Source: Cyanomargarita calcarea GSE-NOS-MK-12-04C
Lineage (GTDB): Bacteria > Cyanobacteriota > Cyanobacteriia > Cyanobacteriales > Nostocaceae
Reading direction: 5' to 3'
Assembly (NCBI GenBank): GCA_019359595.1
Contig: JAHHGZ010000007.1
Location: 124,001-188,000, forward strand
DNA: 64,000 nucleotides
How positions within the stretch are numbered: the stretch's first letter is position 1; the number at the start of each line of letters is the position of its first letter. The translations under genes and the position numbers were made by a program. Under the pieces are notes generated by a model. That model saw only the letters and a list, made by a program, of their open reading frames with translations, was not told the DNA's origin and searched no databases. Positions 24,212 through 32,147 of the stretch are shown here, piece after piece.

Positions 24212-25189
24212 TTAACTCTGACTGCTACTTAGACGATTCGCACTCACGCCATCAGCGAGCCGACAATTTCGCCAAGTCTGCCAACCTTGAGCGCGACCCC
24301 GCATAGATGCCAGCCATTTTTTCCAGGCTAATCCTCCTTCTTTGGGCAAAAATCTTAAGTACTGCACAATACCTAAGGCTTCTCGCGTACCAATAAATAT
24401 AGCCCATAGCAGGAATGTTATCCTCTGTATCGGTGCAAAATGCTCTAGCAACACTAAAGTTTCATTATGCACGGTATTGCTCCAGGCAATATCATTAAAA
24501 ATGTATCGCTGGTCTTCATCAAAACGTACAGCTAGATAGTGATCCACCGCCACTAGAGGATCGAAAATGATTTTCCAACCTGCACGCTTGATTGGTAGGG
24601 TAAATGCCAATTCAAAATGTACTTGCGCTCCTGTGCCCCGCATTCGCTCATCGAAATGCATTCCTTTAATGGCGGTTCGGCGATAAGCCATATTTACGCC
24701 TTTGAGTACATCGACCTCACGGGCTGGTCCCACACCTAAATGATGTTCGCCAATTACCCGCCCAAACCACTGTAAGCGACCCACTTTTGTGCGTTCGCCT
24801 ATTTCTTTGATTTGAGTACCGACATACTGCCAGTCGCGTCCACCTACACCACCAATCCTGCTATCTGACTCAAAATAAGCTTCAATCCGTTGCAGCCAAT
24901 CCGGGTGGGGAGCAGCATCATCATCGGTGGTGACAAGGATCTCTCCAGTAGCTACATCAAGACCTTCATTCATTGCTGCTACGACTCCTGTAACTTTCAC
25001 CGTCACAATGCGTAATGGTAAGGAGTCGCGGTTATAGCTTTCGAGGAATGTCCAAGTTTCAGTATCAGTATCGCGCACCACTACCAATACTTGATCTGCT
25101 TTTCGAGTTTGCTTTTTCAGTGCTTCCAGACAACGTACCAGGTCTAAAGGACGGCGATAAGTTGGGATGAGAACAGTGATGGTCATCAT
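24212..25189 (-). CDS. Glycosyltransferase family 2 (polysaccharide island)
   Basis: The 325-residue protein opens with MMTITVLIPTYRRPLDLVRC and has the metal-binding TTDDDAAPHPDWL at about residues 90-102, the usual GT2 layout, followed by DVLKGVNMAYRR and an acceptor region. The C-terminal third has a hydrophobic segment (RITFLLWAIFIGTREAL) that may touch the membrane. The start overlaps the 3' end of the upstream GT4 frame by 125 bases; GAGGAA eight to nine bases ahead of the ATG supports this start. It belongs to the minus-strand HEP-like island. Donor and acceptor unknown. Confidence 0.88.
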   Translation of the reverse strand: MMTITVLIPTYRRPLDLVRCLEALKKQTRKADQVLVVVRDTDTETWTFLESYNRDSLPLRIVTVKVTGVVAAMNEGLDVATGEILVTTDDDAAPHPDWLQRIEAYFESDSRIGGVGGRDWQYVGTQIKEIGERTKVGRLQWFGRVIGEHHLGVGPAREVDVLKGVNMAYRRTAIKGMHFDERMRGTGAQVHFELAFTLPIKRAGWKIIFDPLVAVDHYLAVRFDEDQRYIFNDIAWSNTVHNETLVLLEHFAPIQRITFLLWAIFIGTREALGIVQYLRFLPKEGGLAWKKWLASMRGRAQGWQTWRNCRLADGVSANRLSSSQS

Positions 25190-26309
25190 TATTTACTATT
25201 TCCTCAAACAAATCTACATAAGTCTGTGCTTTACTAAGCCAAGTATTTTGTTCTGCTATGGTGCGAGCAGCTTTCCTCATTTTATTTTGCTTTTGGCGAT
25301 CGCTCATTAAAGACAACAGCGCCAAAGCCAAAGCCTCAACATCATCTGAGTCTGGTAATACCACCCCGCATTCTGGTGTCACCATTTCTGCGCCCTCGGT
25401 TGCGGTTGCGGTAATTACGGGAAGTCCGGAAGAAAGAGCTTCCAATAATACTAGCGTACAAGCTTCGTAACGAGAAGGAAACACGAACAAATCTGCACTC
25501 CGCATAATCAGAGGAATATCACGGCGATATCCCATAAAATGCACTCGTCCACCCAATCCTAGAGATGCTGCTAGCTCCAAGAAGGGGCTACCCTCAGTAC
25601 TACCCACGACGACCAAATGTAAATCAGACACTTTTACCAAAGCACGAAGTACGGTATCTAAGTTTTTTCTTAGTGTGCGGATATCGCCAACAAACATTGC
25701 CAAAGTAACATTTTCGGGAAGACCCAATTTTTGCCTAGAAGCTTCACCAGGAAAAAATTCTTCTGAGTCAACACCATTGAGAATTACGCGAATTCGAGAA
25801 CTGGGTACACCAATATCTAGCAATTCCTGAGCAACTTTCTCTGATACAGCGATAACTATTTTTGCTTTTTGGAAAGCTTGTTTTTCCCAATAAGCGTTTA
25901 AAGCAGTATACAACCACTGATATAAACCATATAAATCTTGACGGTTCCGGGAAATATGCGCAGGCGATCGCAGCCAAGAACTGTGGACAAAATGTGCAGC
26001 ATTCACATCCGAAGCAACTGTTGTAATTGCACCGTTGACTTTAACTAAATCAACTTCTGAACGATGTTTTTGCAACCAATCGGCACTTTTTTTGGCAAAT
26101 AATAAATTTTGTAACAATGCGGTGGGATATTTAGATACTGGAATATGAATCCAGTTAACTTGGTCACTTTGTTCTATTTCTGGAGCTACTTCTGTTGCCA
26201 ATAATGTCAACTTATGACCGCGACGAATTGCTTCTTTGGCGACTTCATAGTTTACTCTACCTTGACCATCACCTTTTTTTAACTTGTGGGTTACAATACA
26301 AAGTCTCAT
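25065..26309 (-). CDS. Glycosyltransferase family 4 (polysaccharide island), 3' end extended into next gene
   Basis: The 414-residue protein starts MRLCIVTHKLKKGDGQGRVN and has the GT4 donor site: VGDIRTLRKNLDTVL, GSTEGSPFLEL, FPSRYEACTLVLLEALSSGLPVI with the E-x7-E motif. Homology-like sequence ends near residue 373 (YVDLFEEIV). The last 40 residues are read out of frame through the start of the GT2 gene and look non-native (rich in Ser, His, Pro). In the next frame a TAA stands exactly at that point, just ahead of the GT2 ATG, so a one-base change seems to have removed the normal stop. The catalytic part appears intact. Confidence 0.87.
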   Translation of the reverse strand: MRLCIVTHKLKKGDGQGRVNYEVAKEAIRRGHKLTLLATEVAPEIEQSDQVNWIHIPVSKYPTALLQNLLFAKKSADWLQKHRSEVDLVKVNGAITTVASDVNAAHFVHSSWLRSPAHISRNRQDLYGLYQWLYTALNAYWEKQAFQKAKIVIAVSEKVAQELLDIGVPSSRIRVILNGVDSEEFFPGEASRQKLGLPENVTLAMFVGDIRTLRKNLDTVLRALVKVSDLHLVVVGSTEGSPFLELAASLGLGGRVHFMGYRRDIPLIMRSADLFVFPSRYEACTLVLLEALSSGLPVITATATEGAEMVTPECGVVLPDSDDVEALALALLSLMSDRQKQNKMRKAARTIAEQNTWLSKAQTYVDLFEEIVNNDDHHCSHPNLSPSFRPGTLSGSTEKANSKSRSSIGSGARY

Positions 26310-26394
26310 AGGGAACTCTTCTGCAAAATTCGTAAATAAGAAATTAACAATTAATTCTTGAAATGCAGGGCTTAATACACCAGGTAGCAGAGTT

Positions 26395-27366
26395 TTAGAA
26401 TTTAGCTGCTATTTTTGATGGACTTAAACTCAATAAGAGCGCAACAGATGTCCGCAAGCTAAACTGTTGCCGTAAGGAACGGATAAAGTAAGGACGGGCA
26501 TCTTTTAACTGTTCAGTCCGCATTAAACCGATACCTAAAGTTGTACTGATATATCCCCATTGTTTTTCAAAATACGGTTTTATATCTTGCAATTGCTTAT
26601 CTTCCATAAACCTTTCCAAGCAATAAATATCGGCTTTTGCCTTCCGAATTTTTGCTTGAGCATCTCGACTACCACTTGTCATCGTGTCTGTTTGTTCATG
26701 CTCTCGATAGCAGGTCAATTTTCCGGGATAGTAATAGGCACCATTCCCAGAACGGCAAGTGAGATAATTTAAGTAGATATCCCAAGATACTCCTACTTCT
26801 GGTGGAAAAGAGTCCCAATCTACAGCATCTCGACGAATTACAGCAGCAGTTGCGGTAGATACTGCTCTATCTATTAAACTAAGTTGATAAAAAGGTTGAT
26901 AAGTTCCTTCTTTGAGATTGGCTCGTTTATAGAAATCGGAATTTTTTTCAGTCGCAACATCATCAATTGTGCTATCAGCCCGCATCACATAATGATCGCA
27001 AAAAGCTAAGGTCAAATTCGGATTAGCTTCTAGTTTTGGGACAAGCTTTTCTAAAAAGTCTTCCTTCCACATATCATCATCATGGAGACTTGCAACATAT
27101 TTGCCTTGGGCCATTTTAAAGGCATGCATTTGGTTGGCAAACATTCCGATATTTGTTGGCTGTCTCCAAAATTTAATTCGTGAGTCTTGAAAAGATTCGA
27201 CTATTGCTTGAGTATTTTCTGTACTACAATTATCGGAAACAATAATTTCTAGATTTTGATAAGTTTGCTTAACAGCACTTTTAAGAGCTTCTGTCAAGTA
27301 TTTGGGACGGTTATATGTAGGAGTAATTACACTGACTAAGGGCTGCTGTATATTATTTAAAATCAT
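26395..27366 (-). CDS. Glycosyltransferase family 2 (polysaccharide island)
   Basis: The 323-residue protein has PLVSVITPTYNRPKYLTEAL at the N-terminus, VSDNCSTENTQ, and the metal site SLHDDDMWKEDFL at about residues 93-105. This is the GT-A arrangement of bacterial exopolysaccharide transferases. No membrane span is seen. It follows the hepA-like exporter by 95 bases on the same strand. It shares the SDNCSTxNTQ signature with the GT2 at 38972-39964, so the two may be related transferases of one polymer. Confidence 0.9.
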   Translation of the reverse strand: MILNNIQQPLVSVITPTYNRPKYLTEALKSAVKQTYQNLEIIVSDNCSTENTQAIVESFQDSRIKFWRQPTNIGMFANQMHAFKMAQGKYVASLHDDDMWKEDFLEKLVPKLEANPNLTLAFCDHYVMRADSTIDDVATEKNSDFYKRANLKEGTYQPFYQLSLIDRAVSTATAAVIRRDAVDWDSFPPEVGVSWDIYLNYLTCRSGNGAYYYPGKLTCYREHEQTDTMTSGSRDAQAKIRKAKADIYCLERFMEDKQLQDIKPYFEKQWGYISTTLGIGLMRTEQLKDARPYFIRSLRQQFSLRTSVALLLSLSPSKIAAKF

Positions 27367-27461
27367 ATTTACCTCTAAAATTTTGTCGTGAAACTCATAA
27401 AAGTATCAAACTGTTAACTTTACAAGGATTAATTCCAAAACCCGCTTTGAATATTGCATAT

Positions 27462-29300
27462 CTAGCCGACTTCACCCATTTCGTGCTGCTTGCAGTGATA
27501 TTTCCAAAGCGCTCCCCGTTGTTCCAGTAATTCTTGATACTTACCTTGCTCTACTATCTGTCCCTTCTCGATAACTACGACCTTATCGGCTTTAGCAATG
27601 GTTGAGAGACGGTGAGCGATCGCTATAGTTGTCCGTCCGACTAAATATTTTTCTAACAGATCCTGAATTAACCCCTCTGTGACAGAATCTAAGGCACTTG
27701 TTGGCTCATCCAAAATCAAAATTTCTGGATTCCGTACCAAAGCACGAGCGATCGCAATCCGCTGTTGTTGTCCTCCAGATAACTGAATACCGTCAGAACC
27801 TAACTGTGTATCAAAACCTGCACTCATTTTTTCGATGAATTCCAGTGCATTTGCTTGGTAGGCTGCTTGTCGAATTTCGGCTTCAGTTGCCCAAGGAGTA
27901 CCGTAAGCAATATTATTACGAACAGAAGTGTTGAAAATAAATGTCTTTTGACTGACTACAGCCATTTTGCGACGCAGGGAATCAATTTCAAATTTCTGTA
28001 AATCAATTCCATCGATGAAAATATGTCCTTCTGTTGGATCTATGAATCGGGGAATTAAGTCCACAAGGGTAGTTTTACCACCACCAGAAACTCCCACCAG
28101 CGCAATCATCTTTCCTCGCTCAATGGTGAGAGTAATATTGTTGAGTACTAATTTGCTCTTCTCATAACCAAAATCTACAGATACTAAATCGATTGAGCGT
28201 TGCAACGTCTGAAACTGAATATCGCCATTTTTGAAATAAATTTTATCTTTAGTTTCTAAAAGTTGTTTAATGTTGTCTATTGCTCCTCCTTGACTGCTTA
28301 GAAAAGCGATAGTCCCATTCAAATCTTGAGTCATTGGAACTATGCGAAACAGTAAGAAGAAAAACGTTAGTAACGAGGCAATCTGCATGAAGCCACTTGT
28401 GAGCGCAGCAATAATCATCCCGATGAGAATCACTGTAGATAGACTTTCTGCAAGAGGTCTTACTAGCAGGGAAATCCAATAAACTTTTTTCCATGCATTC
28501 ATCACACCCAAACTGGCTTGATAATACCGCTGACGCTCAAAGTCTTGAGTAGAAGATGCATGAATTGTGCGGATACCATCGATAAACTCTAGGGTTCTAG
28601 AAGCAAACTGACCGTTAGCTGTAGAAATAGCAAAACTAAATTCCCGAATTCGTTTGTTAAGAGTTGTAAGTCCAACCGCTAAAAGGCTAAAGAGTAAAAC
28701 CGAAATTATTGACAGTTGCCATGACAGCAAAAATAACGATGCAGAATAAACTACAATCGTTAATCCTCTGGTTATTAGAAAAGCAAAGGAACCAAAAATT
28801 TGTCTAATTCTATCCATTTCACTGGTGAGAGTATTAATCAAATCACCAGAGCGTTTTTCTGCAAAACAACTAAGAGTCTGAGCTTCTAACTGTTCAAAAA
28901 TTCGTTGACGGAGATTGTGAACTAAATTAATTTCACTAAATTGAGTGAAAATCTGTGACACGTAGTTCAATCCTGCCCGCAAACAAGTGATGAGGAGAAT
29001 TAGTGCCGATACTCGGTATAGTCGTTCGATTGCGGGAGCATTAACTCCTAAAATCCAAATATCAACCCAGCTAATTCCTGTTTTCAGAGGTTCAGCATTG
29101 GGAGCAGTTAAGTTTTGAAGGAATGCAAGCAAAAAACCGAGGCCAAAACCCTCAAAAATTGCAGCTAAAATTGAGAAAAATATGGCCAAAATCGCAATTT
29201 TGCGAAAGTGTTTAAACTCTCGCAATATCAAGTAATTATTTTTCCAAAAAGTTGTCGCTTGTAGCAATCTACGGGCAGGTAATGGAAGCGTAAGATGCAT
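27462..29300 (-). CDS. hepA: HepA-like ABC exporter (heterocyst envelope polysaccharide)
   Basis: This ABC half-transporter (612 residues from ATG 29300) has six predicted spans in residues 35-310 and an ATPase with VGVSGGGKTTL, LSGGQQQRIAIARAL, ILILDEPTSALD and IAHRLST. Sequence character and, above all, its place between hepC-like and polysaccharide genes match HepA of Anabaena PCC 7120, which is needed to deposit the heterocyst envelope polysaccharide. The frame is open upstream to a GTG at 29348, but MHLTLPLPARRLLQ at 29300 is the family-like start; neither has a good ribosome-binding site. The symbol is by family and synteny from memory. Confidence 0.8.
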   Translation of the reverse strand: MHLTLPLPARRLLQATTFWKNNYLILREFKHFRKIAILAIFFSILAAIFEGFGLGFLLAFLQNLTAPNAEPLKTGISWVDIWILGVNAPAIERLYRVSALILLITCLRAGLNYVSQIFTQFSEINLVHNLRQRIFEQLEAQTLSCFAEKRSGDLINTLTSEMDRIRQIFGSFAFLITRGLTIVVYSASLFLLSWQLSIISVLLFSLLAVGLTTLNKRIREFSFAISTANGQFASRTLEFIDGIRTIHASSTQDFERQRYYQASLGVMNAWKKVYWISLLVRPLAESLSTVILIGMIIAALTSGFMQIASLLTFFFLLFRIVPMTQDLNGTIAFLSSQGGAIDNIKQLLETKDKIYFKNGDIQFQTLQRSIDLVSVDFGYEKSKLVLNNITLTIERGKMIALVGVSGGGKTTLVDLIPRFIDPTEGHIFIDGIDLQKFEIDSLRRKMAVVSQKTFIFNTSVRNNIAYGTPWATEAEIRQAAYQANALEFIEKMSAGFDTQLGSDGIQLSGGQQQRIAIARALVRNPEILILDEPTSALDSVTEGLIQDLLEKYLVGRTTIAIAHRLSTIAKADKVVVIEKGQIVEQGKYQELLEQRGALWKYHCKQHEMGEVG

Positions 29301-29351
29301 AGGGAATTTTGATTTAAAATTAATTGATAAATAGAAGTAAAGATGCACAGT

Positions 29352-30296
29352 TTACATTACAGGGCGACGCATAAAACGACCCATCGCAGATCCAATACGC
29401 AGAGCGATTTGTTTTGATAATACTAAGGCATCTGAATAAACTTGAATTGGTGTTTGAGCGTGCCGCCAAAATAATTTATCAGTTACTGTTGGAGAGCCAC
29501 CATTCAAAGCACTCATAATCAGTTGCTTGCGCCACGGCTTAACATTTGGTACAGTTGCATGAGACATAATAGTACCGCCCGGTACAAAATCCATCCCATC
29601 AGGTCCCACTGTACTTAGAGGGTAAGTTGTCAGCATTAGCGCCAAGTTGAGGTAAGTTTGATCCCCATAGAGATAGGGATAACATTCAAAAGTTTTTTGG
29701 GAATAAAGATCCTGTAAATTTGAGTTCCCCGTCATCTCACCAATTTCTTCAAGTTTTTGCCAAAGTGAAAGGATGGACTTACAGCTTTTGTGGACACCAA
29801 CAAACCCACTATTGTAGTGGTAGTCTAACTCACGTTTGCATTCTTGACCATTCTTTTGGGCAAACTCTTTCCACGCCAAACGTCGGGGATGATTGGCAGG
29901 TACCAGATACCATGAGTCACCACACAAAGCTATTCCCTGACTGACCCACCTTTGATAAAAATCCCAGCTACACTTATTTACAATGTCTGGATCGAAGTAA
30001 AATAGTGCATCAACTTCAGGGCAATGATTTTCCCATAATTCATGCATAAAATCAGGCTTATAAAATCCCAGGTGCTTTGGGGTGGTTAACTTTACAAACC
30101 TCATTACACAATCTTCAGCTACAGGAAATTCTTGATAGCCCTTTTCCTCTTTGACAGATTTAACCCAAGATGGCAGATTTCCACGGTATCCAACCCAAAA
30201 CACACCACGAAAGCCGTAGCTATATAAAGAATTCGCTAAAACTCCTACGCCGTAGTGGTAGTCTTTTTCAAATAAAGTACAAATTGCTGTAAGCAT
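29352..30296 (-). CDS. GT-A-type glycosyltransferase between hepC and hepA
   Basis: From ATG 30296 (MLTAICTLFEKDYHYGVGVLANSLY) the product has 314 residues. It carries a DxD-type metal site, LFYFDPDIV, and an acceptor-side segment with YHYNSGFVGVHKS and LYGDQTYLN, a pattern like nucleotide-diphospho-sugar transferases (GT8/GT-A type). The frame is open 29 codons further up to 30383, but those residues are unlike the family. The stop is only a few bases from the hepA open frame. It is one of five or more transferases for the island's repeat unit. Confidence 0.75.
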   Translation of the reverse strand: MLTAICTLFEKDYHYGVGVLANSLYSYGFRGVFWVGYRGNLPSWVKSVKEEKGYQEFPVAEDCVMRFVKLTTPKHLGFYKPDFMHELWENHCPEVDALFYFDPDIVNKCSWDFYQRWVSQGIALCGDSWYLVPANHPRRLAWKEFAQKNGQECKRELDYHYNSGFVGVHKSCKSILSLWQKLEEIGEMTGNSNLQDLYSQKTFECYPYLYGDQTYLNLALMLTTYPLSTVGPDGMDFVPGGTIMSHATVPNVKPWRKQLIMSALNGGSPTVTDKLFWRHAQTPIQVYSDALVLSKQIALRIGSAMGRFMRRPVM

Positions 30297-30420
30297 AATC
30301 TGAATTATATTTATATAAAGTGTATAGTTTAGAATCCTAAAACTAGAAACAACTTTAAGTATGGTTAGTAGTAGGGTTTTCAAAACCTACTACTAAAATC
30401 AGACTTGTAATTGTTCCAGT

Positions 30421-31209
30421 TCACACCGTTTCACCGCATCCAGATTCAGCAGGTTGAAATTCCGTCTCTACTTGCAATCTTACTATGATTCCGGGTAGGG
30501 CATTTAGATGTCTTTGCTCTTGTAAGCTTAAACGCACCGCATTTTGCAAAGTACAGCACCCAGGTCCGATTAAACTCATTTCTCCACGCAGCACGTTTAA
30601 CAACTGCGGTACGTTTTCCAGACCCCACTTACGCATCCAACTACCCAGGAGGGTAATGTTCTGATCGTTTTCTCCTTCACTTAAACCATCTGTTGTGCGA
30701 AACTTCATAATCCGAAACAGTTTACCACGCTCTCCAACGTGCCATTCACGAGAAAAAAGTGCCCCTGGAGAGTAAACACGCATAATACAACCCAATCCCA
30801 ACACGATCGGACTGACTGCCAATAAAAGCATTAATGCAACTAACCACTCAGTTACTCTCTTTAACGAGGCTAAAAAAGTGCTATTAAATTTCGCTTGTTG
30901 CTTGGCAGAAGGTATGTGTAGAAAAATTGGCTTCGATGCTTGCTCGCAGGCAGTTGCCCAGAGCAAGAGTTTTTCTTCACCCAACTTTGGATCTATGCAA
31001 ACTAAACTGACAGGTGAATGTTTTAAGCATTCTACTAAAGATTCTTCTTTATCTAGTGAAGACAGATATGGCTGTTTCACAAGTCCTGGAAGTTTAACCA
31101 ACAGTTGCCCTCGTCGCCATTGCAGCTTGCAGTAGTTTGAGGGATTATCTTGCTGTTGCGGGGAAACAGTATAGGAATTCTGGAATGTTGGAATTATTGA
31201 AGTGGTCAT
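30421..31209 (-). CDS. hepC: HepC-like initiating sugar transferase with altered catalytic dyad
   Basis: The 262-residue protein has a short N-terminal domain, one membrane helix (about residues 115-145: LKRVTEWLVALMLLLAVSP) and the polyprenyl-phosphate hexose-1-phosphate transferase core (VGERGKLFRIMKFRTTDG, VPQLLNVLRGEMSLIGPG). Such enzymes load the first sugar on undecaprenyl phosphate. In the family the segment reads SLDELPQL and ends GPRP; here it reads GLENVPQL and GPGCCT, so the Asp-Glu dyad is Glu-Asn. It lies one gene upstream of hepA, as hepC lies next to hepA in Anabaena. Name by synteny and family; activity uncertain. Confidence 0.75.
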   Translation of the reverse strand: MTTSIIPTFQNSYTVSPQQQDNPSNYCKLQWRRGQLLVKLPGLVKQPYLSSLDKEESLVECLKHSPVSLVCIDPKLGEEKLLLWATACEQASKPIFLHIPSAKQQAKFNSTFLASLKRVTEWLVALMLLLAVSPIVLGLGCIMRVYSPGALFSREWHVGERGKLFRIMKFRTTDGLSEGENDQNITLLGSWMRKWGLENVPQLLNVLRGEMSLIGPGCCTLQNAVRLSLQEQRHLNALPGIIVRLQVETEFQPAESGCGETV

Positions 31210-31861
31210 ATGTATTTGAAATTATAGAGGTAGATTGCCGTCTTAAATATCAAAGGCGATTACGGCCAAAGTTTTTCTTTTTTATCTTGCTTTTAGTCCC
31301 ACAAATAAAAGCTAATTGAGTGACAATAATAGTACAAACTGCCCAAAAGTAAACTGCATATCTTGGCATTTTACGATTTCCGATTGGGAGGATGTACATT
31401 AAATAATCCTAGTTTTGAGATTATTTAAAATATCTTCACTCTTATATTCTGTTTCTTTATGGATTCTATCTTTAGGATATAAGAGACAGTACAAATAACA
31501 GTAACTCCAAGAGATTCTTTATTTACTCTTTAAACAGGAAGCGGATTTGCCAGAGAATTATTAAGTTATGATGAATTGCCTAAAAGTGTAACTAAGTAAT
31601 AAGGTTTTTTTCTCAGTTTATTTTGACATAATTAAGTTTTCGCAATTAAAAGTTTATTAATCATCACTAATAATATAGTTAAGATGTCTAAACAAAAAAT
31701 ATACACAAACTTTACATATTGATTGCATAAATACTTAAATAGGGGGTCTTGCCCCGATTGCAAACGGAAGCAAGCTATCTGAAGTAAAAATTGAGGAAAG
31801 TTTTTGTCTTGTGTATTTAATGAATGAGATTTCCTTCAATAATATAGATGTTAACTAAATG

Positions 31862-31946
31862 AACTTATGCACTTACTTTAACAAACACGCTATGAACAGC
31901 CTTGGTGCAGTTATAAATGCATATAACAACATATTTGTAAAGTGTG
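31862..31946. repeat. Decayed MITE related to 19024-19256
   Basis: It shares AACTTATGCACTTA at one end and ACAACATATTTGTAAAGTG at the other with the element at 19.0-19.3 kb, but lacks clean terminal repeats. Confidence 0.45.
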
Positions 31947-32054
31947 CCCCCCCTAAATCCACGCCACATGCTAAACGCAGTGGCTCCCCAAGTATGTTCA
32001 ACTTGAAATTTTCTTCTTCCCTTTGAATTGGGGCAGGGGGTAAATGTCATTAAA

Positions 32055-32083
32055 ATAGGTCTTGTATTGTCAACAAGACCTAT
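32055..32083 (-). terminator. Terminator of the rfbF-to-wzc transcription unit
   Basis: On the minus strand ATAGGTCTTG and CAAGACCTAT make a perfect 10-bp stem followed by TTTTAATG. It lies about 65 bases after the Wzc-like stop codon. Confidence 0.75.
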
Positions 32084-32147
32084 GATTTTCCTTTTACACA
32101 AAAGCAGGCAAACATTCAATATGCTCGGAAATTAAGAAACATTCTTA

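Larger units (their letters stand above)
31210..32147. other. Long spacer upstream of hepC: probable developmental promoter region
   Basis: No gene is seen in 938 AT-rich bases between the Wzc-like gene and hepC. It holds the terminator of the upstream unit (32055-32083) and a decayed MITE (31862-31946), so hepC and the genes after it must have their own promoter here. A minus-strand TATAAT at 31221-31226 is too close to the start codon to be the main promoter of a normal leader. In Anabaena this region is under heterocyst control. Confidence 0.5.

Noticed and set aside
25065-26309. Treating the GT4 gene as a pseudogene
   Set aside because: The catalytic parts and the whole GT-B fold are intact; only the C-terminal tail is abnormal.
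31221-31226. TATAAT on the minus strand just upstream of hepC
   Set aside because: Only about 11 bases before the start codon, with no good -35 box; it would give almost no leader.
31210-32147. NtcA-type sites (GTAN8TAC) upstream of hepC
   Set aside because: I looked for the exact spacing by eye and found none that I could support.
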